Source: Orychophragmus violaceus
Taxonomy: Eukaryota; Streptophyta; Magnoliopsida; Brassicales; Brassicaceae
DNA length: 64,000 nt
Assembly (NCBI GenBank): GCA_030180135.1
Contig: CM058237.1
Coordinates: forward strand, 102,659,489-102,723,488
Reading direction: 5' to 3'
Part shown: positions 9,092-21,741 of the stretch, piece after piece
Layout: every line of letters begins with the position of its first letter
Numbering within the stretch: the first letter of the stretch is position 1
Translations under genes and position numbers: made by a program
Notes under the pieces: model-generated
What the model was told of the DNA's origin: nothing
The model's input: the letters and a program-made list of their open reading frames with translations, nothing else
Database searches by the model: none

Positions 9092-12000
9092 TTACATTTC
9101 AATGTCTCTAATGCCTACAGCTTCAGTCAGAAACTCGAGCTTAGGCCTTGGGAGTGGCTTCGTCAACGGATCAGCGACATTATCATCTGTCTGAACTCGG
9201 CTGATCTTGACTTCCTTTCTATTAATGATGTCACGTATCAAGTGAAATCTTCTTAGAAGATGCTTGGATTTCTGGTGTGATCTTGGTTCCTTTGCCTGAG
9301 CTAAGGCTCAGCCGCATCTGGTATCACACCTAGTTCAATAATGAACTTTCGTATCCAAACAGCTTCCTTCGCAGCATCTGAGGCGGCGATATATTCAGCT
9401 TCTGTAGTGGAATCAGCAACGGTGTCTTGCTTGGAGCTTCTCCAACTGATTGCACCGCCATTCAGACAAAAGATATAACCGGACTGTGACCGGAAATCAT
9501 CTTGGTCTGTCTGGAAACTTGCGTCCGTGAATCCACTGACTTTAAGCACATCACTTCCACCGTACACTAAGAACTTATCCTTAGTATGTCTTAGATACTT
9601 CAAGATATTCTTTACGGCAATCCAATGGTTTTCACCTGGATTTGACTGGTATCTACTCGTCATGCTCAATGCATAAGCAACATCAGGACGAGTACAGATC
9701 ATGGCATACATGACAGATCCTATTGCAGATGCATAAGGAATATTCTTCATGCGCTCAAGCTCAGCAGCCGGCGTAGGGCTCTGCTTCTTGCTTAGCGTTG
9801 TGCCATGTACCATTGGCGTGAAGCCCTTCTTGGAATCTTTCATGCTGAATCTTTGTAGGACTTTGTCAATGTATGAGTCTTGACACAAGCCTATCAGCCT
9901 TCTAGATCTATCCCGATAGATCCTGATTCCAAGAACGTATGCAGCTTCACCCATGTCTTTCATGGAAAAACAACTTCCAAGCCAGTCCTTTACCGACTTT
10001 AGCATTGGAATGTCGTTTCCGAGAAGCAGTATGTCATCGACATACAGAATAAGAAATACAATCTTGCTCCCACTAGATTTCTTATACACGCATTGTTCTT
10101 CTTCGTTTCTGATAAAGTCAAATTGCTTGATCGCTTCATCAAAACGAAGATTCCAGCTCCTCGATGCTTGCTTCAATCCATAAATGGATTTATGAAGTTT
10201 GCATACTTTCCCAGCATTCTTTGGATCTATGTAACCGTCAGGTTGTGTCATATACACATCCTCTTCCAGAATACCATTCAGGAAGGCGGTTTTCACGTCC
10301 ATCTGCCAAATTTCATAATCATGAAAAGCTGCAGTTGCTAGTAGAATCCGAATAGATTTCATCATAGCCACTGATGAATAGGTTTCATCGTAATCCACAC
10401 CGTGAAATTGTCTGAAACCTTTTGCCACCAACCTGGCTTTATAAATCTGGACATTTCCATCCACGTCAATCTTCTTCTTGAAGATCCATTTGGACTCGAT
10501 GGCTTTTACACCAGCGGGTAAGTCAACCAACGAAAAAACTTGGTTGACCGACATGGAGTCCATTTCGGAATCAGTGGCCTTGCGCCACTTAGAGGAATCT
10601 GGGCCCATCATGGCTTGATTGAAGTTCGATGGTTCATCACCATCAATGATCAGAAGATCATGACAGTCAGTCACGAGGAATCCTTGATATCTCTCGGGTT
10701 CGTGACGGATCCTCCCGGATCTTCGAACTTCAGGTACTACAGGTTCAGGCTCTACAATTTCTTGTAGGTCCTCCTGCTGCTCTTCTTCATTAGGTTGAGC
10801 AGTATCCTGTTCATCTTGAATTTCTTCAAGCAGTACCTTACTCCCACTGTCTTTCTTAGAGAGAAACTCCCTCTCAAGAAAGTTACAATCCCGGGCAACA
10901 AAGATCTTGTTCTCGGAACGTAGATAGAAGTAATAAGCCTTGGTTTCCTTCGGATAACCAATGAAGTAGCATTTATCAGACTTTGGTGTAAGCTTATCTG
11001 AGATTAATCTCTTGACATAGGCTTCACAACCCCAAATTCTTAGATAAGACAGCACTGGAGCCACTCCAGTCCATAATTCATATGGTGTCTTTGCTACTGA
11101 TTTCGATGGCGCTCTATTTAGAGTGAACACTGCTGTTAGCAGAGCATATCCCCAAAGGGATATTGGAAGGTCTGTGTGACTCATCATAGACCGAACCATA
11201 TCCAATAAGGTCCGATTTCTCCTCTCAGACACACCATTCCATTGAGGTGTTCCGGGAGGAGTGAGTTGGGATACGATCCCACACTCTCTTAGATGATCAC
11301 TGAATTCTTGGCTTAAGTATTCTCCTCCTCGGTCGGACCGAAGAGCCTTAATGCTTTTGCCAAGTTGGTTATGTACTTCATTTTGGAATTCTCTGAACTT
11401 CTCAAAAGATTCAGACTTATGTTTCATTAAATAAACATATCCATACCTACTGAAATCATCAGTGAAGGTAATGAAGTACTGATAGTTTCCTCTTGCATTT
11501 GTGGACATTGGGCCACACACGTCAGTGTGTATCAGGCCCAATAAGTCACTGGCCCTCTCGTTAGGTTTATTAAAGGGGGCCCGTGTCATTTTGCCCATCA
11601 TGCAGGATTCGCATTTTTCACATGACTCAAAGTCAAATGAGCCAAGAAGTCCATTCGAATGGAGCCTCTTGATGTGTTTCTCACTGATGTGCCCTAAACG
11701 ACAATGCCATAGAAACGTTCGGTTCTTCTCATTAGGTTTGAACCGTTTGGTATTAATGTTATAAATTGGCGCGGATTGATCGAGTATGTAAAGCCCATTC
11801 GTAAGAGGGGCAGAACCATAGAACAAATTGTTGCGATTGAAGGAACATAATTTATTCTTAACTGAAAAATCATAACCTTCCAAATCCAACAAAGAAATTG
11901 AAATAATATTTCTGCTTATAGCAGGTACAAAATAACAATTATTGAGTTCTAAAATCAATCCCGAAGGTAAAGACAACAAGTATGTGCCTACAGCTAGTGC

Positions 12001-12201
12001 TGGAACTTTCGCTCCATTCCCAACTCGTAGCTCCACTTGTCCTTGCTTCAGCCTTCTACTGTTGCTGAGTGCCTGCATATTAGTACAAATATGAGCCCCA
12101 CAACCAGTATCCATAACCCATGAGGTATTATCAGAAGTAGTTGTATTAACTTCTATAACAAAAATACCTGTCGAAGAAGTCTCGAGAGTCTTCTTCTTCA
12201 A
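9092..12201 (-). pseudogene. Element H pol (protease, integrase, RT, RNase H)
   Basis: One frame of 966 codons is open from 12201 to 9301, the longest in the window. Domains in order: aspartic protease (MDTGCGAHICTN), GAG-pre-integrase with zinc residues (HCRLGH and CESCMMGK), integrase core (HTDVCGPM, TDDFSRYG, SDRGGEYLSQEF), RT (WQMDVKTAFLNG, YVDDILLLGND) and RNase H (FTDASFQ, STTEAEYIAASD). At 9301 a stop arises because 32 bases present in G (around 17660-17692, coding for LFCDKNGA) are deleted. The C-terminal tail continues in another frame to the TAA at 9092. Loss of that segment should disable RNase H. The N-terminal side is frameshifted from gag. Confidence 0.9.
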
Positions 12202-12206
12202 TTCCT

Positions 12207-13037
12207 TTAGACCTTCTTGGAATTTCTTACATTCTCTCCTCCAATGCCCTGGTTCTTTACAGAACCTGCATATGTCAGTTGGCCCAGCCTTGGACTTGGG
12301 CTTGGGCTTTGGCGTGTCTTGTCCGCGACTTGGACAGCCTTGGCCTTTCCCTTATCCTTAGCAGAGGATTTCTTAAACCCCTTGCCCTTTTGCACCATAA
12401 GCACATTGGGGTCCTTGGCGGTTTTCCTCAAGTTGGGCTCTGCAGTCTTGAGCATTCCGTGAAGCTCAGGCAATGTCTTACTCAAGCCATGCATGTTAAA
12501 GTTCAGAATGAACTGATCATAGCTTGCAGGTAATGACTGCAGAATGATGTCGCAGGCAAGTTCCTGGCTGATTGGGCAGTCGAGTTTCTGAAGATGATCG
12601 AGATAACCCATCATCTTCAAGACATGAGGACTCACTGCCGCATTCGCAGCCAACTTGCAGTCCAAGAGGTTCTTTACTGTCTGGAACCTCTCAGTCCTAG
12701 CCTGCTCCTGAAAAAGCGATTTCAGGCTTGCCATTATCTCAATTGGTGACAACACACTCTCGAACTGCATTTGCAGCTCAGCAGTCATTGTCGCCAACAT
12801 AAGGCAATACACATCATTTTCATCTGACGAATGCTTTTCCCAAGCATTATGCAGAGTCCTGGCGGCATTGTTAGCAGGCCTCTCGGGGAGAGGATCACGA
12901 AGGACATAATCCTTCTTCTCCTGCTTAAGGACCAGCCTCAAGTTCCTTGACCACGTCAGGAAGTTCGTTCCAGTCAGCTTCTCCTTCTCGAGAACAGACC
13001 GGATTGAGAATGTGTTTTGTGTGCTTGTAGTAGTCAT
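12207..13037 (-). pseudogene. Element H gag (frameshifted at the zinc knuckle)
   Basis: This 276-codon frame starts MTTTSTQNTFSIRSVL and includes the Gag core (FLTWSRNLRLVLKQEKK, then LKSLFQEQARTERFQ). Around 12325 one G is missing relative to the homologous stretch of G (gacaaggacacg), so the frame leaves the true one. The CCHC knuckle (CRFCKEPGHWRREC, at 12236-12277) therefore lies out of frame and the protein ends in unrelated residues. A programmed shift is unlikely, because copia elements normally use one frame and G has the base. Confidence 0.85.
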
Positions 13038-13664
13038 AGCTGAAATATATAGATAAAAGGTTATTAGTTAAAATGTTCAATATGATTAATCTTATATTAT
13101 ACTTAATATGATCAATCATGCATTATATTCAATAACCTAAGTTACCCTCAATAGAATATAATGATTCCAAGATCCACATATAACTAAGATTAAAGTGGGC
13201 CACTGGCCGTCACCCAACTTTAGCTTATATCGGTAAGCCCTATGTCGGCTAATTATATCCGTGATATAACTCTTGGTTGTGAATCTAGGCCCGAGGCCCA
13301 ATTCACTCTGATGTCTCAAGGCCCGGGACTCCCGATGGCCTAGTCAAGAAAACCAGACTATACAGTCATGTAATCATTAATGTCTGGGACTCCCAATGAC
13401 ATTTATGAATCACAAACCGTCTTATCCACGCAAAAGTAGACACCCTCACACTGTAAGGCCATGAATACAATTGAATGGGCTTCGACAGCTGACATAGCCT
13501 GGACAAGACATCCAACGCTTGATATTAAATGAGGTTCGTAGGTTTATTTTAAAAACATTCCCAAAATAGAAGATTACTATTTCGGGAAACTTTCTATTTT
13601 TGGAAACCTACTATTTTTAGAAACTTTCTAAAATTGGAAACTTTCTAAAACCGGAAACTTTCTA
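13038..13664 (-). other. Element H leader
   Basis: This is the 5' leader in minus orientation and has no gene. 13545-13664 contains repeated short units of the form ggaaactttctaaaa (four or five degenerate copies), also seen in the leaders of G (6780-6850) and B (40800-40890). Confidence 0.7.
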
Positions 13665-13679
13665 CTTCAGTGGTATCAG
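13665..13679 (+). other. Inverted primer-site/LTR junction scar in H
   Basis: cttcagtggtatcag is the exact reverse complement of the expected junction ctgataccactgaag (primer site plus LTR start for a minus-strand element). It is followed directly by internal LTR sequence, so about 142 LTR bases are missing. TCAG is shared at the breakpoint. Confidence 0.75.
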
Positions 13680-14164
13680 AAAAACACCGAGAGATGAATC
13701 CTCCAAAGGCTCACACACGCGATCACAGAAAACGGCTGCTAGACCGAGCTGATGGGAGGCGCAGGGAGAGAGGAAAATCGGCGCTTGGTTAGGGTTAGGG
13801 AGAAAATCAGACTCAAGTTTTATTTATAAAACTTGTCTAATCCCTTTTGGGCTTTATGGGCCCAAATACCAATCTGATTAAATCATTGATTTAATCAGAC
13901 CCATTAACCTCTCTCTCTTAGTACGACAAATGCCTGGCATTTTTACCGTACTTCTGCTAAGCCGTTCCAACACATTTTCCTGTTAGCTTAGGCGTGTGAC
14001 CCATATGGGATCATATAATAAAAGCAATAAGTCCAAGACTTATAGATCATGAGCGGACTCTAGCAAGCCATCATGACCCCCAGTATTATATGACTTATGT
14101 CTGATCTTTGACATACTCTTACTTTCTAGAGACAGTACCGAGATTACTGGACACAATTCCAACA
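13676..14164 (-). repeat. Element H 5' LTR, truncated
   Basis: It corresponds to 7751-8239 of the left LTR with one or two differences. The outer 142 bases next to the primer site are gone. Confidence 0.9.
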
Positions 14165-14169
14165 TGATG

Positions 14170-17100
14170 TTGGCAACCATGACTCCTGAACTGCAAATGC
14201 TGTTCGAGAGTGTGTTGTCGCCCATCGAGATAATGGCAAGCCTGAAATCGCTTTTTCAGGAGCAGGCAAGAACTGAGAGGTTCCAGACAGTTAAGAACCT
14301 CTTAGACTGCAAGATGGCTGCAAGTGCGGCAGTGAGTCCTCATGTCTTGAAGATGATGGGTTATCTCGATCATCTTCAGAAACTCGACTTCCCTATCAGC
14401 CATGAACTTGCCTGCGACATCATTCTGCAGTCTTTGCCTGCAAGCTATGATCAGTTCATTCTGAACTTCAATATGCATGGCTTGACTAAGACATTGCCTG
14501 AGCTTCATGGAATGCTCAAGACTGCAGAGCCCAACTTGAGGAGCCAAGGACCCCAACGTGCTTATGGTACAAAAGGGCAAGGGCTTTAAGAAATCCTCTG
14601 CCAAGGACAAGGGAAAGGCTAAGGCTGTTCAAGTCTCGGACAAGGACACGTCCAAGCCCAAGCCCAAGTCCAAGGCTGGGCCTACTGACATCTGCAGGTT
14701 CTGCAAAGAACCAGGGCATTGGAGGAGAGAATGTAAGAAATTCCTGGAAGGTCTAAAGGAATTGAAGAAGAAGACTCTGGAGACTTCTTCATCAGGTATT
14801 TTTGTTATAGAAGTTAATACAACTACTTCTGATAATACCTCATGGGTTATGGATACTGGTTGTGGGGCTCATATTTGTACTAATATGCAGGCACTCAGCA
14901 ACAGTAGGAGGCTGAAGCAAGGACAAGTGGAGCTGCGAGTTGGGAATGGAGCGAAAGTTCATGCACTAGCTGTAGGCACATACTTGTTGTCTTTACCTTC
15001 GGGATTGGTTTTAGAACTTAATAACTGCTATTTTGTACCTGCGATAAGCAGAAATATTATTTCAGTTTCTTTGTTGGATTTGGAAGGTTATGATTTTTCA
15101 GTTAAGAATAAATTATGTTCCTTCAATCGCAATAATTTGTTCTATGGTTGTGCCCCTCTTACGAATGGGCTTTATATACTTGATCAATCCGCGCCAATTT
15201 ATAACATTAATACCAAACGGTTCAAACCTAATGAGGAGAACCAAACGTTTCTATGGCATTGTCGTTTAGGGCACATAAGTGAGAAACGCATTAAGAGGCT
15301 CCATTCGAATGGACTTCTTGGCTCGTTTGACTTTGAGTCATGTGAGAAATGCGAATCCTGCCTGATGGGCAAAATGACGCGGGCCCCCTTTAATAAACCC
15401 AACGAGAGGGCCAGTGACTTATTGGGCCTGATACACACTGATGTGTGTGGCCCAATGTCCACAAATGCAAGAGGAAACTACTAGTACTTCATTACCTTCA
15501 CTGATGATTTCAGCAGGTACGGATATGTTTATTTAATGAAACATAAGTCTGAATCGTTTGAGAGATTCAGAGAATTCCAAAATGAAGTACAGAACCAACT
15601 TGGCAAAAGCATTAAAGCTCTTCGGTCCGACCGAGGAGGAGAATACTTGAGCCAAGAGTTCAGTGATCATCTGAGAGAGTGTGGGATAGTTTCCCAACTC
15701 ACTCCTCCTGGAACACCTCAATGGAATGGTGTGTCTGAGAGGAGGAATCGAACCTTTTTGGATATGGTTTGGTCTATGATGAGTCACACAGACCTTTCAA
15801 TATCCCTTTGGGGATATGCTCTGCTAACAGCAGTGTTCACCCTAAATAGAGCGCCATCAAAAGGAGTAGCCAAGACACCATATGAATTGTGGACTGGAGA
15901 AACTCCAGCGCTGTCTTATCTTAGAATTTGGGGTTGTGAAGCATATGTCAAGAGATTGATCTCTGACAAGCTTACACCAAAGTCTGATAAATGCTACTTC
16001 ATTGGTTATCCGAAGGAGACCAAGGCTTATTACTTCTACCTACGATCCGAGAACAAAATTTTTGTTGCCCGGGATTGTAATTTTCTTGAGAGGGAGTTTC
16101 TCTCTAAGAAAAACAGTGGGAGTAAGGTACTGCTTGAAGAAATTCAAGATGAACAGGATACTGCTCAACCTAATGAGGAAGAGCAGCAGGAGGACCTACA
16201 AGAAATTGTAGAGCCTGAACCTGTAGTACCTGAAGTTCGAAGATCCGGGAGGATCCGTCACGAACCCGAGAGATATCAAGGATTCCTCGTGACTGACTGT
16301 CATGATCTTCTGATCATTGATGGTGATGAACCATCGAACTTCAATCAAGCCATGATGGGCCCAGATTCCTCTAAGTGGCGTAAGGCCACTGATTCCGAAA
16401 TGGACTCCATGTCGGTCAACCAAGTGTTTTCATTGGTTGACTTACCCGCTGGTGTAAAAGCCATCGAGTGTAAATGGATCTTCAAGAAGAAGATTGACGT
16501 GGATGGAAATGTCCAGATTTATAAAGCCAGGTTGGTGGCAAAAGGTTTCAGGCAAGTTCACAGTGTGGATTATGATGAACCTATTCCCCAGTGGCTATGA
16601 TGAAATCTATTCGGATTCTACTAGCAACTGCAGCTTTTCATGATTATGAAATTTGGCAGATGGACGTAAAAACCGCCTTCCTGAATGGAATTCTGGAAGA
16701 GGATGTGTATATGACACAACCTGACGGTTATATAGATCCAAAGAATGCTGGGAAAGTATGCAAGCTTCATAAATCCATTTATGGATTGAAGCAAGCATCG
16801 AGGAGCTGGAATCTTCGTTTTGATGAAGCGATCAAGTAATTTGACTTCATCAGAAACGAAGAAGAACAATGCGTGTATAAGAAGACTAGTGGGAGCAAGA
16901 TAGTATTTCTTATTTTGTATGTCGATGACATACTGCTTCTCGGAAACGACATACCAATGCTGCGGTCGGTAAAGGACTGGCTTGGAAGTTGTTTTTCCAT
17001 GAAAGACATGGGTGAAGCCGCATACGTTCTTGGAATCCGGATCTACCGGGATAGATCTAAAAGGCTGATAGGCTTGTGTCAAGATTCATACATTGACAAA

Positions 17101-17901
17101 GTCCTGCATAGATTCAACATGGCAGGTTCCAAGAAGGGCTTCACGCCAATGGTACATGGCACAACGCTAAGCAAGAAGCAGAGCCCTACGACGGCTGCTG
17201 AGCTTGAGCGCATGAAGAATATTCCTTATGCATCTGCAATAGGACCTATTATGTATGCCATGATCTGTACTCGTCCTGATGTTGCTTATGCATTGAGCAT
17301 GACGAGTAGATACCAGTCTGATCCAGGTGAAAGCCACTGGATTGCCGTCAAGAATATCCTGAAGTATCTAAGATATACTAAGGATAAGTTCTTGGTGTAC
17401 GGTGGAAGTGATGTGCTTGAAGTCAGTGGATTCACGGACGCAAGTTTCCAGACAGACAAAGATGATTTCCGGTCACAGTCCGGTTATATCTTTTGCCTGA
17501 ATGGCGGTGCAGTTAGTTGGAGAAGCTCCAAGCAAGACACCGTTGCTGATTCCACTACAGAAGCTGAATATATCGCCGCCTCAGAAGCAGCGAAGGAAGC
17601 TGTTTGGATACGAAAGTTCATTATTGAACTAGGTGTGATACCGAATGCAGCTGAGCCTCTGGCACTGTTTTGTGATAAAAATGGTGCTATAGCTCAGGCA
17701 AAGGAACCAAGATCACACCAGAAATCCAAGCATATACTAAGAAGATTTCACTTGATACGTGATATCATTAATAGAAAGGAAGTCAAGATCAGCCGAGTTG
17801 TGACAGATGATAATGTCGCTGATCCATTGACAAAGCCACTCCCAAGGCCTAAGCTCGAGTACCTGACTGAGGCTGTAGGCATTAGAGACATTGAAATGTA
17901 A
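14170..17901 (+). pseudogene. Element G gag-pol, main part
   Basis: Gag resumes at 14170 (LATMTPELQ) and runs to a frameshift near 14545. The second frame (from about 14558) carries the zinc knuckle CRFCKEPGHWRREC, protease MDTGCGAHICTN, pre-integrase HCRLGH, CESCLMGK and HTDVCGPM, and stops at TAG 15482-15484. It continues in the correct frame from 15485 with SDRGGEYLSQEF and RT to a frameshift near 16580. From 16591 RT and RNase H run to 17901 with one TAA at 16837-16839 in place of a Gln codon. YVDDILLLGND, FTDASFQTD and the C-terminal LTKPLPRPK are present. Two stops and two frameshifts, plus the H insertion, make it non-coding. Confidence 0.92.
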
Positions 17902-18754
17902 TCTAAATTTGAGTGGGAGTTTGAGGGCTTTATTTAGTTATTGATATGTTCTTGTAAAACATTTTTTTAGATGTTTAATAAAATTATTATTTCAAGATTA
18001 TTTTTACTGTGATGAAATAATCGTTCCAAAATGATATAAACCATTTTATAGGTCATCGAAGTAAGTGACTTGATCTTGAGTCATCGAAGTCATTTAGCTT
18101 GATCATGAGACCCTATATTTGATAGATGGCTTATATCATCCTGTCCCTAGTCGAAGGTTGTTGAAATTGGAACACCAACAACCGCGTGAGACTAGATTAG
18201 TATGTGACTTATGACCAAGTTTCAGGGTGTCATAGATGCATGGCATCAAAGTCAGTACATAGGTGTATGTTGGGGTACATACGACCGGACATGACCCGCT
18301 AATAAGAACTCTTCAGGATATTTATATATGTGTCATAAGAGATTCTCACTACGACTATAGAGTATAGTCCTTAGACCTGAGTTCGCATGCATGTGACTGC
18401 ACATGAACTGATGCGCTTTGATCATTGTCTAACGCTGTCGTTAAGCCATAGTTATAAGGACCTTGTTTGGGTGTATTATGAAGTGAGTAGTTTGCAGTGA
18501 TGGAACAAGACGGGATTTGTCCCTCCAATATAAATGGAGTGAATATCTCTAGGCCAATCGGAGATTTGAATACTGGAAAATGCATGGCCATGCTCAAACG
18601 GACTGTCCCGAGTCGTTTGGATTGTCAGTGTCAAATCAGAGTCCGATGAACATGATTAAGCTTTATAAGGATGACACTCATCTTGCCTTATGACTAATCG
18701 AGATATTGAGACAAAAGGATTATAAATACAGAGATTCCAGTACAAGTGGGAGAT
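17902..18754 (+). other. Element G 3' untranslated region and purine tract
   Basis: There is no gene. It contains the conserved blocks seen in C and H and ends with acaagtgggagat (18742-18754), the plus-strand primer for the 3' LTR. Confidence 0.75.
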
Positions 18755-19372
18755 TGTTGGAATTATGTCCAGTAATCTCTGTACTGTCTCTAGAAAGTAA
18801 GAGTATGTCAATGATCAGACATAAGTCATATAATACTGGGGGTCATGATGGCTTGCTAAAGTCCGCTCATGATCTATAAGTCTTGGATTTATTGCCTTTA
18901 TTATATGATCCCATATGGGTCACACGCCTAAGCTAACAGGAAACTATAAAGGAATGGTTCAGCAGAAGTACAATAAAAGTGCCAGGCATTTACTGTACTT
19001 AGAGAGATTAAAGGGCCTGATTAAATCTAAGGGATTTAATCATATTGAGACTTGGGCCCAAAAGCCCAAAAGAACTAGACATAAGTTTTATAAATAAAAC
19101 TTAACCTAGCTCTCTCTCTCACAACTCTCTCTTTGCGCCTCCTCTCCTCTCTGGTCTAGCAGCCATCTTCCTGAAGTGTGCGTGTGTGAACCTCTGGAGG
19201 AGCTGTCCCTTGACGGTTCTACTGATCTCTGACAATACCTCATCAATCCGCTGCATAAACAAGGTATTTACTGAGATCTCTTTATGATTCTGCAAGAGAA
19301 CCTAGATCCAATTTGTTTAGTAGGGTTTAATTTGAATGAATTGAACCAGGACAAACACTAAACAATCCTTCA
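18755..19372 (+). repeat. Element G 3' LTR
   Basis: It is 618 bases, TGTTGGAATT...CCTTCA, followed by the CCTAT target copy at 19373. Confidence 0.93.
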
Positions 19373-19869
19373 CCTATAGGGTCACACACCTAAGCAAGCT
19401 GGAAGCGTAAAATATGGGAATGATCATTATGGTAATGATCATATTGATGTGTATTGGATACACATTAATATTGAGTTTATAATGGTGTGTCGATCGACAC
19501 AGTATGTGTGTCGATCGACACAGATCGGGTTTCGAAACTGATGTTTCGATTTTATGACTTAAACGAATTGGTATTAACCAATACTCGGTTTTAGTCATTC
19601 CAGGTCTATATAAGGCATATAGTTTCTACCTGGAACCCTAGCCGTTCACTTTTTCCTGACAGAAAAAGCAGAAACACTAGAAACTCAGAAATCCCAAGAT
19701 CCGGCACTAGCATCCCGGCTTTCCAGGTTTGTGTGCGTGTGTATCTGGTAGAGGCGAAGCATTTGAGTCGCTGCTGATCTCGTTTCACCAATCATTTCGC
19801 TGCCAGTACAAGGTAAGAACGAGGTTAGTGATTCAATACAACGAACCCTAGATCATAGGCTTTCCAACA
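19373..19869 (+). repeat. Element C 5' LTR, part 2
   Basis: After the second CCTAT copy the LTR of C continues from 19378 to CCAACA. It aligns with 46753-47244 with about ten differences. A palindrome pair has cores at 19491 and 19512 (21 bp). A sharp TATA box lies at 19606. Confidence 0.93.
19606..19615 (+). promoter_or_regulatory. Putative TATA box of element C 5' LTR
   Basis: CTATATAAGG matches the plant TATA consensus and is kept at 46981-46990 in the 3' LTR. G is inserted upstream, so any LTR enhancer 5' of it is displaced by about 14 kb. Confidence 0.55.
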
Positions 19870-19870
19870 G

Positions 19871-19882
19871 TGGTATCAGAGC
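19871..19882 (+). other. Element C primer-binding site
   Basis: tggtatcagagc, one base after the LTR, is the exact 12-base complement of the 3' end of plant initiator tRNA-Met. Confidence 0.92.
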
Positions 19883-21052
19883 TATTAGGGTTTAATCTAT
19901 TGAATCTAAGGCATTTAAATCGAATACTGATGAATTTGATTATTTTAGTGCCTGTTAAATCGTGTTTTGAAGAATTTAATCTCGGATTAAGTCTCTGTTG
20001 AAAAACGATGAACTGCTGGTTTCGCACTGTGACGATCGACACTAAGATTTTGTCGGTCGACACGCCGCAAAAACGGTTTTAAAATTTTTAGGGTTTCGAT
20101 CAGCGATCGAATATCCGTGTCCCTACTGTGTCGATCGATACACTGGGTGTGTCGGTCGACACAGACTAAGCAAATGGATAGATCGGTTCAATTGGATTGA
20201 ACCGGTTATCCCGCTTGGTTAAGTATATTAACCAATTTGGTTCTGGTTGGGTAATGTCGATCGACACAGAGTTGTGTGGCGATCGACATGGACCATTAAA
20301 CCGGACCGGTTCAATTAGATTGAATCGGTTAAGGAAATTCGATCCGGTTTGACCGGCTATCGAAGTCCGGTTTAAATTAGGTTGTGTCGACCGATGCCAA
20401 TGGTTGGTGTCGATCGACACACCAGTCGCAGACTTGATGGTTGGACCTCAAATTTGCAAATACGGGACCAAATTTGCTCTAGATTAACCTAAACTTAATA
20501 AAACTATATGTTTAATTAATTTAATAACTTCTTGGATGTATATTGGATATGCATCAAGATTAAATAGTTATTTTCCTCAACTAAATATCAAGTGATCTTG
20601 ATGTCTTGCCCGATCTTGTCTACTGTCAAGACTCGTTTCGTTGTTGGATAGCCTTGGAGTCCCTGGTATCCACAACTACATGAGTAAGGCAGGTGATCAT
20701 TGATAGACTTGCAGTGCGACTGTCAATGATCACAAGATTGAAGAGATTGGTTTACTTGACTGGGCTATCAGAAGTTCTGGGCCCAGAGACATCAGAGTGG
20801 ATAAGACATGGATTGTCTTATCTGCGACCAAGAGTTGTACTGGGTACAATTAGCAATGATTTGCTTACCTAGATAACTAAAGTTTGGGTGATGGCGAGTC
20901 GCCCACTCAAATTTTAGTGACCTGAGGATCTTGGTTCATTGTATTCGTCTGAGGAAACATGGTTTTTGAATACAAGCGAGTTTTCTTATTAGATAAGAAT
21001 TCTCATTTCGTTGAACATCATAACTAAAACTCTACCTCTTTTAATTACAGCT
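19883..21052 (+). other. Element C leader with palindrome pairs
   Basis: There is no gene. 20025-20425 holds four CGATCG-type pairs, with cores at 20033/20054, 20132/20153, 20258/20280 and 20388/20411, interspersed with 'aaccggtt'-like words. 20480-21050 resembles the leader of A and, in antisense, of D. Confidence 0.75.
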
Positions 21053-21062
21053 ATGTCTGTCC
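21053..21062 (+). pseudogene. Element C gag start codon stub
   Basis: ATG and the next seven bases of C gag are left before the D insertion. With D removed (target duplication TGTCC) the frame continues at 34721 with NTFSLRSVLEKDKLNG-like residues, as in the other Gag proteins here. Confidence 0.85.
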
Positions 21063-21741
21063 TGAAGGAATTTCTAGCAGTTCCTAATCCAATTAGGCAA
21101 CCCTGGTCTGAATTCCGAGCCTAGGATCTAAGGTTCATGTAATTGAATCAATGGGATCTCAGAATTACCTGGTGATTAGCAGCGGAAGATTTGCAGATAA
21201 TCGAGTTCTAGAGCGCCTCAAATGCTGCGCCTCTACTGGTATCCACACGCACACAAACTGAACAGGAGGGATGCTAGTGCCTATAGAGATCCAATCTTTT
21301 CTGAGGTTTCTATTCAAGTTATGGTGGCTGTGAATTAGGGTTTTTTAGTTTAGGTCGACCATATATCTTATATATGTCGGCTTAAACCACAATGGAATTA
21401 ACCAACGATTAAACCGTATTAATCTGGTTAATCCGCGAGTTGCATCGATCGATGCACTATCTGCAACGATCGACACTACCCCAGAATATTGATATCGAAT
21501 GCATATCAAATATGCATTCGCTGGATCATTACATTAATGATCAACCTCGTCTTTAACGCCCAGTTTGCTTAGGTGTGTGACCCTGTAGGACCATATAACA
21601 CTAGCAATGAGTTCTCAACTCATTGATCATAAGTGGCTTCTAGCAAAGCATTATGACTACCTAGTGTCATATGATTGTCTCATCTCGATAATACGACTTT
21701 CACAATGAGTAAGTACAATAGATTTCAGGACATTCCCAACA
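21063..21741 (-). repeat. Element D 3' LTR
   Basis: On the plus strand it reads TGAAGGAATT...CCCAACA. The palindrome pair has cores at 21446 and 21467. The purine tract complement atctcccacttgtact follows at 21742. Confidence 0.92.

Larger units (their letters stand above)
7606..14164 (-). mobile_element. Element H: youngest copia insertion, antisense within G
   Basis: H has a full 634-base 3' LTR on the left, pol and gag on the minus strand, a leader, and a truncated 5' LTR on the right. The target duplication is TGATG. Where the two LTRs overlap (about 489 bases) I see only one or two differences, the fewest of any element here, which agrees with its innermost position. It has one gag/pol frameshift, a 32-bp deletion in RNase H and a damaged 5' LTR/primer-site junction. 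Confidence 0.92.
5221..19372 (+). mobile_element. Element G: Ty1/copia retrotransposon carrying nested H
   Basis: G has LTRs of 616 and 618 bases (about 98.5% identical), target duplication CCTAT (5216-5220 and 19373-19377), a Met-type primer site, a long leader, a gag-pol frame and a purine tract GTGGGAGAT before the 3' LTR. H is inserted antisense into gag at codon 80. G and H belong to one subfamily: LTRs and proteins are closely similar, and both lack the paired CGATCG palindromes of the other elements here. Confidence 0.93.

Noticed and set aside
12300..12340. Possible programmed gag-pol frameshift in H
   Set aside because: The base is present in G, the zinc knuckle would be lost from Gag, and no slippery heptamer with structure is visible. 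A simple deletion is more likely.
19871..19882. tRNA-Met gene fragments at the primer sites
   Set aside because: Only 12-18 bases match and all sit immediately next to LTRs, so they are primer-binding sites.
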